64,000 bases of DNA from Nemophila menziesii (GCA_029959085.1 JARWIR010000017.1:20635507-20699506), one strand, 5' to 3'; numbered from the stretch's first letter, positions 1 through 12,673 are shown. Numbers and translations are program-made. Notes: generated from the sequence alone by a model not told the origin.

Positions 1-1102
1 ATGGTCACAACTGATCAAGCTCTAATTATCATGGACATAATTGTGAAGAATGAAATGAGTTGACAATCCTCGAAGTCATCGATTAGAGCTTCTGAAAGAG
101 GTACTTTGAATTTGGACACTGAAACTGCATTGAACGCTAAGATTGCCGCACTTGAGAACAAGCTGAAACAATTATCTATGTCGAATAATGTTGTGGTAAA
201 CGTTGTTAATGAACCAGAATTATGTTCTAGTTGTGGAGGAGATGATCATAGCTAGGAAGAATGTGCCAACAACCCAGAATTTGTTTATTTCGTTAATCAG
301 CGAGGTAACTATTCAGGTGGTCAAGGGTATGGAAATCAAAACAGAAATCATCCAGGCTTTCAGTATTCGAATCCACATGGGGAAGCCAATCCTGGGACTT
401 ATCAACAAAGGCCTCAAGGGAAGAGTTATCAGTTTCAGACGCAAAACCAATACCAAGGGAATCAACCTAGAACCCCGATCGAGACGCTTATTCGGACACA
501 TTAGCTCAAAAGTCACTTCCCTCGCGACCTCTAGAAGGCACAACCACCGCAAGTGAGTTAGCACTCACTTTGACGCAATACATATCCAATTCGGATAAGA
601 GGTCAGAGAAAATCGAAATCCAGCTATCTCGATTCATGGACGATACCCACACGAGAGAAAATAAGATGAATGAAACATTGAATTCACATTCCGCTTCGTT
701 AAAACTCTTAGAGACTCAAATATCGAAGATCGCCAACAATTTGAATGTTCGAAGCCAAGGCCAACTCCTGAGTGACACAGAAATTCCTAAACAAAGGGAG
801 GATTGTAACGCGATCACTACCAGAAGCGGCAAGGCTTTACAACCATCACCCTTCCCGGTTATGAAAGAAAAAGAAGTTACTAGAAAAGAAAAACTGTTAG
901 AAGAGGTGGAAGAGAAATATGAAGAACCTGAAGTGGTGGAAGTAGAGAAGATTCCAGAAACTCCGAAAAAGAAAGATGTTACAGAAACCCGTCCTCCTCC
1001 ACCTTTCCCCTCCAGAGTTCAGAAGAAAGGAGATATGGTTGAATATCGAAGATTCTTGAATAGGGTGAGAGGGCTCAATATTAACATTCCGTTGTTAGAA
1101 GC
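1..1102 (+). pseudogene. Athila-like Ty3/gypsy gag remnant, C-terminal half
   Basis: This is the C-terminal half of a retrotransposon gag polyprotein with the start of the pol linker. A CCHC zinc knuckle (C-x2-C-x4-H-x4-C, CSSCGGDDHS..EEC) lies near 220-265, but its Trp codon is now TAG. A Gln/Asn/Gly-rich stretch follows, then, in another frame from 570, an open stretch containing the Athila-type signature NAITTRSGK, a PPPPFPSR run and the NINIPLLEA motif that normally leads into protease and RT. The reading frame is broken by stops near 61-63 and 254-256 and by a frameshift near 480-570. The 5' half lies outside the window. The fragment is cut at 1102 by an LTR in the opposite orientation, so the rest of pol was displaced or lost. 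It is clearly dead. Confidence 0.8.
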
Positions 1103-2900
1103 TGGTGTCTCCTAATGTGTTCTAAATAAACACACCTAAAAAGGCAAGACACGTACCGCAAGTGTACGGGCCGTCCAAGTAATATCCGGTAAACGGGATC
1201 GATCTCAGGGATGGATTAGGTATGATTAAAGTGTTATGCAATAAATAGAAATAGTTGCTTGAATGAAAAGTAAAAGTAAAGAAATAGATTTTTATATTGT
1301 TTTTGTTTAAAGGACTAAAGTGCAAATAAAGTAAATATTAAACTAAAATTAAAACTAATGCAAGAAAATAAATATTAAGAGACGAAAAGATGAGAGAATA
1401 GTACTTGAGTCACGCTAGGTTTTACCAAAATAAACTTAATCAATGCTTCGTCTAAGGGACAAATTCGTAACTAATAGTAGTCGGAATTCTGGATTCTCCT
1501 AACCCCCGTCAGGGTGGACTTAGGAGCTATTCTCAGGTGTTACAAACCCTGCCAGTGCGATCATAATCCACCTTCGAATGTCAGGTTCTCTACCCAATTG
1601 GCTATAAGATTAACTAAGTTCGTCAGGATCAATAATTCCTATCTTACGTTTATTACCTATGTCAGTAATTAAACCCCCCGTCAAGATGATCACTTCCCCA
1701 CCAAAGTGAATAGTTTAATTACTCAAACCTATGTCTAATTGGCCAAATTAAATATAGTGAAATTAACTTACGATAACAAACAATACTAAAATACTCAATT
1801 CGAATTAAATTATAAAAATCCCAAATCAGAAAGCATCAATTAAATAAATTAAGGTTCAACCTATATAGCGATTCTCAAGCACTTAAGAAGTTTAGCTCAT
1901 AACGGAAAATAAAACTAAAATAAATAAATTAAAAGACATAATGCTTTACAGAAAGAAAATAAATAAACCTAATGAAGAGGTTAGGTTTGGTCTTGAATTG
2001 GAGAAGATGACTGCTCCAGCTCTTAGCTTTCTTCCTTCCTGCTTGCTCTGACTTGAATCCTTAAGACTCTTTGATAATTATATGAAGTGTGTGTAAAAGA
2101 GGAGGTTAAGGGGTGTATTTATATGTGTTAGGAAGACCTAGGTCGAATTTACTTGGAGTGGAAGACAAGTCAAGAACTCTTTAATTCGTAACCCTAAAAT
2201 CTAGGAAAGGTAAGATTCTGCTGCTGATTTGTTTTGGTCATATCTCTCTCAATACTTATCCATTTGAGGTGTTCCAATATATAAAACCGCTTTTCTCGGA
2301 AAGATTTTTCCATTGGTGCTGACCATTCGTCCAAATTCCTAGCCAATCTTAAGTTATGGACTCGTCTTTGAAACGTGGATGGAATTTCAGATTCATTAGG
2401 CAGCTTTATCTTTTCCTTCTTTGCATATATCCTTCCTAAATCTTCCTATTTCCATGTAAATCTCTTTCCATTCCTTCTCTAACTCGACTTGGCCTCTAAG
2501 TAATTACTATTTATCTTTTAAAGCTTCACAATAAATAAACAATTAAACCGCATATGCTTAAAAAGAATAAATCAATAATTCAAGAAATGGAAATAGGAAA
2601 GTGCACTCTAAAATTAGAAAATCGAGTAAAAATACATCCTAACACACTAAAATACCCTAAGACTGTAATTCTCACTTCTTCTCCTTGGATTGGTCTTTCA
2701 TGAAATTCAAGAACATATTAACTTTGCACTAAAAATAGTCAAATTTACGCACAAAAGCTCAGAAACTGCAAATAGTTAAATTCCAAGGGGAGAAAGTGCA
2801 ATATGATCAAATAAGCATAAAAGTCTAGCTGATAAGTTAATTATTCACCTAAAATGATGTCTCCAGAGGGCTAATATTTAGAACAAATAGGGAGACATCA
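1103..2900 (-). repeat. LTR of Athila-like element, family G2
   Basis: The stretch begins TGGTGTCTCC and ends GGGAGACATCA, so it has the TG...CA boundaries of an LTR. Its first 150 bases match the sequence at 47396 closely, and that copy sits beside a primer binding site, which gives the orientation as minus. The sequence just right of 2900 (AGACCCCCAACTCAAA) recurs right of the LTR ending at 10331 and reads on the minus strand as a G-rich polypurine tract. This copy is therefore the 3' LTR of a minus-strand element inserted in a plus-strand gag. The candidate target duplication is GAAGC (1098-1102); I did not find its partner. Confidence 0.75.
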
Positions 2901-4372
2901 AGACCCCCAACTCAAACCTTTGTCGTCCCGACAAAGTAAAATTAAAACAATGGCCCCTTTTAGGTGAATGCAGAAGGTAGAATCTAGTAAATATTCCCAA
3001 AGCACAACTTAAAACAAATCTCATATAGTCTACTCTAGAAATTAATATACACATACACATATCATGCAAAATCAAACACAAAATAATATCAATCCAAAAT
3101 TAATTTCACAATGCTAGAAGGTTACACTTATTACTTATCTCAAGATGGTGGCTATAGGGTGTTCCTCGATCTTTACTTGCTTTGAACGCTCCACTTAGCA
3201 TACTCCCTATTAACTCACTGTGCATCTAGGAATCACGAGGTCTTTACGGTTTTAAGGTAGGCTGAAGGACGGTATGGTATGTATATTTGGTAAATTTGAA
3301 GTAAGCTTTTGGCTCTCTCCTCACTTACCATCAACAAATTGTCCAAGAGCTTGAGTTTACACTCGAATAACGTTCTCACTCAACCCAATTGACGCGCTTA
3401 ATTAGCGTCCCCAAATTAACCCAATAAGCACTAAGGATGATTCAACTAAAAATTTCCACTTTGCTGGTCCAAATATATATATTTTCAAATCATTTATTCA
3501 TTTTTTTTCTTTTTGTATAGCTATGACTCCCTTTTTGATGTTGAGATATCATGCTATTTTTTCATAGTTATGCCTTTCCATAACTTTAGCTCGTGGCTTC
3601 TTTTTCATTCACTATTACCTCGGCAAAGGGTTACAGTATCATAAACCTGTGAATCATCAAAATATATAACCGAGCACAATTGATAAGCTCAAAAATCCCA
3701 ACCCAATAAATTCCCATAATAGTGGACCCACCACCCCAAACTCAAGCTCAAGACAGGAAGTCTCACGATCGTGATTCAAGTGCGGGTCATATGGTCATGC
3801 CTAACAATCTAAAGGGATATTGGCTTATAATGTGGCGACAAAAGAAAGGCTTAAAGGCTAAAAATTTGGCTAAGAAGGATACAATTAATTCAGGGATAGA
3901 CGGACAAAAGGATTCAAAGGGCTAACAAAGAACTGTCTCTAACATTTTCCTATCTACACAGCTTGCCTCTAGTTCATACCTAAGTGGGTTCTCTACTCAT
4001 TTAGATCTCACGTTCTACAAACCACCCATTATCCTTAAGCACAAGTTTACTGCTTTTGAATTGTTCATTAATTCTTCCTATCAATTATCTCATGTTTGCA
4101 TGCAATCTAAGTGCGTTTTACACTAACTCCTAAAGTCAACTATTTTCTATCATAAATTCATAAAAAGCATGCTTGATGGGGGCATTTAAAATACTCTACA
4201 GTCAAACGCAACCCTAAAAAAATTTCTTTCTGAAAAGCATGTAAAACACCAAAAATTGGGATGAGGCAACGAACCCCCACCCAAAATCAAAAGTAAGTCG
4301 TGTCCCCACGACTCGGAAAAGACTCAATAAAGCATTAAAATTAAAACTAAACTACCTAGTGCCTACCATCAA
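2901..4372 (-). mobile_element. 3' internal region of the G2 LTR element, non-coding
   Basis: This stretch lies between the G2 LTR and the 151-codon ORF. Its first ~550 bases are recognisably like 10332-10944, the 3' internal region of the element at 8797; both hold a CCACTTTGC(T/C)GGTCC block. I find no coding potential worth reporting; the short ORFs at 2878 and 3722 have no recognisable content. It is probably the 3' untranslated part of an Athila-like element, which is typically long. Confidence 0.55.
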
Positions 4373-4828
4373 TTAAGAAAAAGAATTAGAACGGGGTACC
4401 TGGCCATAAAGATCCATCATATCCTCCTCCGAAGAAGAAGAATAATTATCAATATCCATGTTCGAAGTTACCTGACCCCTTATTGAATTCATCTTGGCAA
4501 TTTCCTCCCAAAGTGCTATGTTTTGTTTTCTTAGATGATCGATTTGTTGTTGAAATTTGATATCCCATGGGGGTGTGCAAGAATTATTTTGGGAAGAAGA
4601 AGAACCTTGATCTTGGATTGGTGTCTTTTCTTTAGGATTTGACGGTACCTTCATCCTAGCTGTGAATTTCTTGTGTAGTGGCTGTGCAAGTGCCTCTTCT
4701 TGTTGTTTCTCTTCAATAGGCTCATCAAGATTGATGGCCTTTTCAATTGTAGAACCAGGCAAATTTTTGTTCTTCCCTAGGCTATAACACTTCCTCTTAT
4801 AATCCTTAGACTCTGTTCTATTTGTCAT
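4373..4828 (-). CDS. 151-aa ORF of unknown function in retroelement 3' region
   Basis: I do not recognise this protein. It starts MTNRTESKDYKRK (basic), has an acidic-hydrophilic middle, a Ser/Asn patch (SSSSQNN), then a short helical stretch (FQQQIDHLRKQNIALWEEI) that could form a coiled coil, and ends in an acidic serine-rich tail (SSSSEEDMMDL). It has no signal peptide and no membrane segment, so although it sits where Athila elements can carry an env-like gene, it is not an obvious envelope protein. It reads toward the 3' LTR at 1103-2900 and is intact from ATG to stop, which is unusual for this decayed neighbourhood. Its upstream sequence looks like a transcript leader. It may be an accessory ORF of the retroelement or a captured host exon. 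Confidence 0.4.
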   Translation of the reverse strand: MTNRTESKDYKRKCYSLGKNKNLPGSTIEKAINLDEPIEEKQQEEALAQPLHKKFTARMKVPSNPKEKTPIQDQGSSSSQNNSCTPPWDIKFQQQIDHLRKQNIALWEEIAKMNSIRGQVTSNMDIDNYSSSSEEDMMDLYGQVPRSNSFS

Positions 4829-5289
4829 GGTTGATTTGACCCCAAACTCAAGTTACACCAAGATTAGAATAAAGTTAAGAGATTGGTGTAGCTTGAGTTT
4901 CTTGCTTGGATTTGATGAAGAAAGAAGGTAGCCTGATGAATCTTGGAAGAATTCTTGAAAGCTTGTTGATCTTGATGGTGTTTAATGGTGTTTTGTGATG
5001 AATTTGATGAAAAATTTGTGTTTATGGAAGATGGAGGAGAGAATTATTGATGTTAGTGTGTTTGTTGTTGAGGTTTAATCAAGCTTCAAGGTCTATAAAT
5101 AAGGTTGGGAGCTGGAAAATTCATATGGGAGAGGCTAGGGTTTGAATCTAGCTTTGCTTGGAAAACATGCATAGAACATGATGAGTACTTTATAAAATTG
5201 TAAAAGGTAGATATTTCTACTCTTGCTCCTTTACTGAAGTTAAAGTGTGAAACTCACCCTCTTAGGGTTGGAGACGTCTCTTACCTGGG
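4829..5289 (-). other. Leader-like sequence upstream of the 151-aa ORF
   Basis: Read on the minus strand, about 300 bases before the ORF form a C/A-rich, T-interrupted stretch with no upstream-ATG cluster, typical of a plant 5' leader. A TATTTATAG element lies at about 5093-5101. This would fit an internal promoter feeding the downstream ORF, but the evidence is compositional only. The boundary with the LINE remnant to the right cannot be placed exactly. Confidence 0.3.
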
Positions 5290-7276
5290 AGGGATTTAAT
5301 GTATAAACATATTAAATGGAAACTGGAAAATGGTCTTGACGTAAATCTGCATAAGGATATATGGAAAACCAATCGACAATTATAATGGATGTTATCAAAC
5401 CTAAAAATTAAAATATTACCAAAGTAATTGATCTCATGATAATGGGGGAGAGGAAATGAAATATAAGGTTTATTATTGATAACTATGCAATGACCCATTC
5501 TAATAAAAATTTAAAAACCTTTATACCCATGTTCCAAACTCCTAATAAGATATTCTAGACCCTTAATAAAGAGGGGGTGTTCTCAGCCAAATTAGCTTAT
5601 CAATACATGAAAATGGAACAAGGAAAAACAAAAGAAAATAAAAGTGATAAAAACCAACCACTTCTCGCATTGTTAAGCCCGAGGTTTGGAAAATGATTTC
5701 CACCCCCCCCCCCCCCATCCAAAGGTTAAAAATTTTATGTGGAAAGTTATCAGAAATTTACCTCCCTCTAATGAAAGTTTCTATGTGAGGAAGTAACATA
5801 TGCAAAAATGAAACTGAAATGGTAGAACATATACTTTTAAATTGCCCCCGGGCTAAGGTTGTTCAACACGCCCCATCTTTAAACCTTAAGACATGCAACC
5901 AATATTCTGCTAAAGTAGATATTTGGATGGATAAAGTCATTAAAGAGGCTACAAAACTTTTGATAAAGATTGTATGATAGTGGAGCAAGTATGTATGATT
6001 GTTAGGTAGATATTTAAGGATAGAAATGATTATACCTTTAATGGTAACACCCTGTCCCCTTTGAGTACTCTTAATAAGGCTCTGAGTTTGTGGGATGAAC
6101 AAAAGTGTGAATTTTCCTACAGATGAAAATATATGTTTGAAGGAAAAGAATGAAGTAAACATGTGAGGAATGTATTGAGGAAGATAATTGATAACGAATG
6201 TTGTAACATATGCAAAAATGAAACTGGAATAGTAGAACATATACTTTTAAATTTCCCACGGGCTAAGGCTGTACAACACGCCCCATCTTTAAACCTTAAG
6301 ACATGCAACCAATATTCTGCTAAAGTAGATATTTGGATGGATAAAGTCATTAAAGAGGCTACAAAACTTTTGATAAAGATTGTATGATAGTGGAGAAAGT
6401 TTGTATGATTGTTTGGTAAATATGGACGGATAAAAATGATTATACCTTTAATGGTAACACTCTGTCCCCTTTGAGTACTCTTAAAAAGGCTCTGAGCTTG
6501 TGGGAAGAACAAAAGTGTGAATTTTCCTACATATGAAAATATATGTTTGAAGGAAAAGAATGAAGGAAACATGGTGGGAAATATGAATCCTAGGGATGAC
6601 AAAATATGTCTGAAGGAAAAGAATGAGGTAACTTCAGTGGTAAATGTGAAATATAATGAGAAAAATGGGAAAAGGGTTAAAAAAGGTAAATCACATCCTT
6701 TCTTTGAAGTAGGAAATGTGAGGATACCCCATGATCTTGATACTATAATAAATTTAGTGCAAACACTGTGGAAGAATCTAGTAAGAATAATACAGAAATT
6801 AATAAGTGGTCCCTTGTTAATTATATTAAGATTAATTCTGATGTTCTTTTTTTAAATAATAAAACGACTATTCATGAATTATTAGGGATAAAACGAGAAA
6901 TGTGATTGATTACAAAGCTTGGGAGATTGCTGCAGAAAGTGATATTGAAGCTGAAGCTCTTGGGATCTCGAAGGCATGTATTTGGGAGCGAGATCACAAA
7001 GGCAAACAATGCATCATTGAATACGATTGCAACACAATAATAACCCCTCCCGCAAACAATCATATAATAAACAATCCTAGTATTTGTAATATTATTTTTC
7101 GTAACCCTTATTTCTCCTTTGTTAAGAGAGAAAAGAACTTAGTGGCGGATTGGGTAACCAAGAACATGCTTTTAGGCAAGTTTCTTGGTGATTGGTTGAA
7201 TCCTATTCCAGCCCAATTAGCTAGATTGTTAAAAATTGACGTTATCCCGTTGGGGATTGGCCAAGGTTGGTTGTAA
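5290..7276 (+). mobile_element. LINE remnant: zinc-binding and RNase H-like C-terminus
   Basis: Fragments of the C-terminal part of a plant LINE polyprotein read on the plus strand. At 5570-5650 FSAKLAYQYMKMEQ matches the segment after RT. At 6163-6300 lies the zf-RVT zinc-binding motif (NECCNICKNETGIVEHILL). At 6902-7276 lies an RVT_3-type RNase H-like domain (EALGISKACIWERDHKGKQ, ending FVKREKNLVADWVTKN). Frames are broken between the parts. A unit of about 400 bases is tandemly duplicated: 5783-6158 and 6159-6571 are near-identical, offset by 410 bases, with about 35 bases missing from the first copy. A run of about 15 C residues lies near 5702-5716. It is 5'-truncated (no RT core). Confidence 0.7.
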
Positions 7277-8340
7277 TCTACCTTCAGTTATTTACGAAAA
7301 AAAGACTAGTAGTCAGTAGCAAGCTTTACGATTACTTTTATGGTCAACTTGTTAAAAACACAATCATTTGGATTAGTTGCTAATAATAAATAATAATAAT
7401 TCAATGTTTTATTCTCTTCGCTTTAAGTAACTATGTTTGTTCAGGTTTGCATATATCTGCTTAAGCTTTTCCTTTTTTGTTGGATAACGAGTTGTAAAGG
7501 AATCAAGACATTACTAGATGATCAAGCTTGTTTGTTTAACCTTTCTAGGCGAGTCAAGCTTAAATTTAAACCAAGTCGAGTTAGAGATGTTAAAATTTGT
7601 TTGTTTAATTTATCAAACGAGTTTTTTTCAAGCCGAACTCGAGTTGCTTACAAACAATTAGTTTATTTTATGGTTGAAATGGAACTTCCATTAATAATTG
7701 GTATTGGATGAAGTGTGTGATGTGAAAGTATGCAACATAGTATTAATGAAAATAAAAGTCTAAATAAATAAAAAATGATTGAATTGATATTGAAAGTTTA
7801 ACAATGTATTTACAAGTAAATTATATATAAATCTAAAATATATAAATATAACAAGTCGTTCACGAACAAGTTTGAACGAGTTTGTTTACTTAATGAGGTT
7901 GAATTGAGTTTGTATATAAATGGACGAATTCAAACGAATTATATTCCAAGTCAAGATCGAATTGCTTGTGACTTGTGAGGGACTTGGTATCCGTTTGGAA
8001 ATATTTTCTCTAGAAGAACTTAAAAATATTTCTATATCTTTAATAGTGTTTTAGACCCTGAAAACACTTTTAGGAGATTCTTAGAATAAACACCTAAAAA
8101 TAATTATAAATTTCAAAATTATTTTTTATAATTTTTTAAATATTTTAATTTTATTCAAAAAATAATTTCTACTTAAGAGCCTCAACAACATTTATATTAC
8201 TCACAAAGTCCCCATTCTAACCAAACCAATAAAACTCAACTAGAAAGGGGTAAAAACCAACAAATAACAGCAGCAAGCCACCACCGAGCATCTCCTTCGT
8301 GCATGCACCACCGCTTTCCAGCAAAAACCGCCGCACGAAG
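7277..8340. other. AT-rich intergenic stretch without a supported gene
   Basis: I see no gene here. The 92-codon ORF at 7433-7711 has no recognisable content and overlaps repeated words (CGAGTCAAG, CGAACTCGAG, AACGAGTTT) that suggest an old unidentified repeat. A 'CCGTTTGG' motif near 7990 recalls the ends of MITEs, but I could not find a matching inverted end. Confidence 0.4.
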
Positions 8341-8796
8341 ATAAACTTGGGGGATGGACAATCGCCCATGGAGGTGCTGGCAGCATTCCGCACTCAATGC
8401 CACCGGAACGCCACGAGCCACGAGAAGCCACCCTCCACAACTGTTTACAGATCGGTGTAACTGCCCTCAAATCCCAGAAATCCGCTTTGGATGTTGTTGA
8501 ACTTGTGGTATACTTACTTGAACTTCCCTATTATACTCACTCTTTTATAAGTATAAACTCTATTAGAATACAGAGTATTGGAATTATATAGAGTTTGTCC
8601 CATTTATATTGCATAGGGACGTGAATTAGAGAACAATCCCAACTTTTATGCTGGTCGGGGTTTAGATCTAACTAAAAATGGCACAATAGAAATGGAAGCT
8701 TGTATTATGGATGGAAATAAGAACCGCGATGCTGTTTCTGGCCTCCACGCAGTCGTTAATGCTATTTCTCTTGCTAGATTAGTCATGGAGAAAACT

Positions 8797-10331
8797 TGGT
8801 GTCGCCTAGGGTGTGATAAAATAAGATAAATAATAAGTCAGAAAACAACGCACTCTCACCCTAGACAGGCACAGTACTGCAAGTATTTCAGGACGAATGC
8901 AAGTTTTAATGATAAGTTGAGTTCGTTCTCAGGGACTTAGTGTGTTAATCGAATGGGTAAATAATAACGAGCAAGGAGTAATTAATTAAAAGACACAAAA
9001 ATAAAGAGATAAATTCGAGATTATCAAATTAAAGTAAGGAAATTAAAGACAGTAAATTAAATACGAAGAATATGAGATGAGAAGTATAGCTTAGGTTTTG
9101 CTAGTATGCACTAATCCTTCTAATTATTTCTATAAAATCTAGTTAATAAGGGAGATAATTAGCTCTTAGATATTTAGTCAGGATTCTAAATTCCCATACC
9201 TTAGACCTTGAGAGCGACTAAGGGGGCTACAGACACACCACGAGGCTGGTTCAAATAGGGTTTACAAGCGCAACCAAGGCCCTAAGCAATCAATTTCCAT
9301 ACATGGTGATAGTGATTAAATTATACCCTAATGACTATCTAGTTAGAATTAGTGTTGTCAATAACAATTTGACACTAGACGTTATGTGGCGTTTCAATAA
9401 TTAGACACCCAGCTAAGGTGATCATCTAACTACTATTAAGGTAATCCTATACTCGTGCACTAGCAAGGAAAACAGTCATTAAATCAAAATGCATAAACAA
9501 ATATATAGGTAAGCAGCTAATATCAGATTAAAACATGTAATTCCCAAAGAAATTTAGATAGAAAGAAATTAGAATTCATAGTTTATACATGATGCAAAAC
9601 CCAAGCTATGGGAAGTTTAGTTCATACCTGAAGGGAATAAACTAAAAGAAATAATAAAAGACATCATCTTGCTTTCTACAATAACTCTGATGAATAAAAC
9701 CTTAAGGACTAATTACTATGAGGCAAGGATGATTTACAAGTGATATAAGGGTGTATTTATAGGTGTTTAGAAGACCTAATTCGTTTTCTTGAGGGAGAAG
9801 GTAAGTAGTGGACTCCAAGCCCAACTCAAATTCGTAACCCTAAAACATGAAATCAGGCTCGTTTTTGTTTTGGTCCTAGCAGCTTCAATACTCATCCGTT
9901 TAACGTGTATGAGTAGTCGAAATTCATCGTATCGGAAAGATCTCCAACTTTGCTCTTGACCGTTAACCAAATTCTGCACCGATTTTGAGATATAAGCTGA
10001 TTTGTGGTCGTAGGTGCAGAAATTCAGGATTAAGGCAGCTTTCCTTTTCTATGTTTTTAGCTTTTCTTTCCTTATCTCCAATCACCATGCTTATCTCTTT
10101 CCATATCTCTTAGTCTTTGACTTGGACTCTAATTAATCTCCATAATTACTTTAAAGCTTCACACTAAATAAATAATTAAACCCAATATGCTCTAAAAATA
10201 ATAATTTACTAAATCAAGACTCAAAATAGGAAAGTGTACTATTTCTCAAGAAAAACGATTAGAAAGACTTCTAAATCACTAAAAATGATGTCTCATCTTA
10301 ACATTAATCTATCACAAATGAGGAGACATCA
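8797..10331 (-). repeat. 3' LTR of the gag-only element (family G1)
   Basis: The 1535-bp repeat begins TGGTGTCGCC and ends GGAGACATCA on the plus strand. It is nearly identical to 14886-16423 and to the solo LTR at 57654-59190. It is followed by AGACCCCCAACTC, which on the minus strand is a G-rich tract right before the LTR, as expected for a polypurine tract. The last 46 bases form an inverted repeat. Confidence 0.92.
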
Positions 10332-10944
10332 AGACCCCCAACTCAAAGTTGTATCGTCCCGATACAATAAAGATAAAACAAAGGGAAGTCTATAAATACA
10401 CACCTAAGTAATTTTCAACACAATGGGAAGAACATAGCAGAATATATAGAATAAACATAAAGCAATTACTCAGAAAATTTCATGCAATAATATTCATAAA
10501 CTACATACATGTACACTTCTCATATCCATAGTTAACACGCTTTGAATTCAAGATCAGATTAGTTTCGCAATGTAAGAAGGATTGGGACTTTACTCAGTTT
10601 ACCAAGGAAGCTATAGATGGTTCATCGAACTTCACTAGTATCTAAAGATCCACTTAACTACTCTCTAATGGCTCAATCACTTCTCGATTACATATCAAAG
10701 AATCAAAAGGTCTTTAAGGTTGTAATTTAGGCTTATGGACGGGATGATAGTATATTTGGATAATTTAGAGTGAGCTTTTGGCTCTCTCCTCACTAGCCAT
10801 CAACGAATCGCCATAGAGCTTGAGTTACTCTTATAAACGTTTCTCACTCAACCCAATGAATTCTTTGATGCGCAATTTAGAATCCCCAATAATCCAATTA
10901 AAGCATTAGATGTTCACTTAAAAATTCCACTTTGCCGGTCCTTG
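10332..10944 (-). mobile_element. 3' internal region of the gag-only element
   Basis: Non-coding sequence between the 3' LTR and the nested LTR. It starts with the polypurine-tract complement and is similar to 2901-3457 beside the G2 LTR, so the G1 and G2 elements share their 3' internal region although their LTR interiors differ. I see no ORF of interest. Confidence 0.6.
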
Positions 10945-12673
10945 TGTGTTATAAAATAATGAAATAAAAGCAAAGGAATAAAGGATCCACAGACCGCAAG
11001 TGTACGGGTCGTACCAAGTAATAGATAAGTAAAATCGGGATTATCGTCTCCACAGGGATTTAAGAAGTTATTCTAAATTCATGTTCAATATTAGAATAGA
11101 TAGTTTTAATTGCTAAAGATAAATAATAAAGCAGTTTGTTTTCTAATAACTAAATAATAAAATAGACAATAAAATAAACAATTAATAATTATGCAAGAAA
11201 GATAAGTATATGCAAGTATGAATCTATCCTATTGATTATATGATTACTAAGAATAAGGGTGAATGGGAAATTTCACAATAGTCGGGATTATCTCCTAGCC
11301 CCCGTCAGGGTGGACCTAGAAGCTATCCTACGGTATTACAAACCCCGTCAGGGCGATTATAAGCTACTTTCATATGAATACTATTTTACCTCTTTGGCTA
11401 CGTGGTTAGTCAAGCCTGTCGGTCAAATAACGGATACCACGCGTCTATATTCTATTTCTGTAATTAAACCCCCCGTCAAGGTGATCCATACGCCACTATA
11501 TGGAATAGCCTAATTACTATGAGCTAAGTTTGATTCATGACTTCAAAATTAGTAATTAAAACAAGAGTATAATCAATGGAAATTAAGAACCAATTCAATT
11601 AAATAATAAAATCCCAGATTCAGATTAAAACAGAAAAACAATAATCAAAGGTTCATATAATTACAATCCTAAAGAGAAATTATGCATAATAAAACTTCTT
11701 GAATAAATAGCTTAGAAATACCTCATAGACAAAATAGATCTAATACTAAATTACCCAAAGAATAGAGATGGAGAAGTGATGAATTGATGTAGTTAAGCTC
11801 TAGCTCTTGCTTCTTCCTCCTCTAGATCCTCTTGATTGCTTCTATGATGATTTATTTGTGTATATTAAGCTTATGCAGCCAAGGGATGATTTTCTAAGGT
11901 TTAGAGCTGGTATTTATAGGTGCTAGGTCGAATTACTTGGAGTGGAAGACAAGTCAAGGACTCTTTAATTCGTAACCCTAAAATCTAGGAAAGGTAAGAT
12001 CTGCTGCTGATTTGATTTGGTCATATCCTTTTCAATACTTATCCGTTTGAGAAGTTCCAATATATGACACTGCCTGTCTCGGAAAGAGCTTTCCATTGGT
12101 GCAGACCATTCGCCCAAATTCCTAGCCAATCAGAAGTTATGGAATTATCTTTAAAACGTGGCTGGAATTTCAGATTCATAAGGCAGCTTTTCCGTTTCCT
12201 AATTGAACTCTACTTCCTTCTATCTCCAGATTTATTCAAGATCTTCTTTCCTTATCTCCTTAGAATTGATTTAGCATCTAATTTATTTCCATATTATCTC
12301 TAAAGCTTCACATTAAATAAATAATTAAACCGCATATGCTTTATAAAATAATAAATCAATAAATCAAGACTAGAAATAAGAAAGTGCAATTTAAATTCAG
12401 GAAACTCGACTAAGCACACTAGAAATATTCTAAGACTTTAATTCTTACTTCTCCTCCTTGGATTGGTTTCTCATGAAATTTATAAACCTACTAACTTTGC
12501 ACTAAAAATAAGTAAATTAACGCACAAAAGCTCTATAAATGCAAATAGTCTAATTCCAAGGGGAGAAAGTGTAATATTGCAATTTAAGCACTAAAGTCAA
12601 TGTAAAAAGACCATTTTCATCCTAAAATGATGTCTCCTAAGGGCTTATATTTAGACCAAAAAGGGAGACATCA
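10945..12673 (-). repeat. Nested LTR (G2-related) inside the gag-only element
   Basis: The stretch reads TGTGTTATAA at the left and GGGAGACATCA at the right. Its interior follows the G2 LTRs at 1103 and 47396 (ACCGCAAGTGTACGGGTCGT, and four CCCCGTCAGGGTG-like words). CTTG flanks both ends (10941-10944 and 12674-12677), a possible 4-bp target duplication, whereas the other insertions here show 5 bp. Compared with 47396, the leading TGGTGTCTCCT is missing. It is either a solo LTR with slightly eroded ends or a recombination product marking where pol was lost. Confidence 0.7.

Noticed and set aside
4373..4828. An env-like gene
   Set aside because: The position would fit, but there is no signal peptide and no membrane segment.
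5702..5716. The poly-C run (and the poly-G run near 60580) as functional elements
   Set aside because: Single homopolymer runs in decayed transposons, prone to sequencing error; nothing else supports a role.
7433..7711. A 92-codon ORF
   Set aside because: It overlaps repeated CGAG words and has no recognisable domain.
8236..8470. Two overlapping minus-strand ORFs of 61 and 76 codons
   Set aside because: They lie antisense to asparaginase exon 1 and have no recognisable content of their own.
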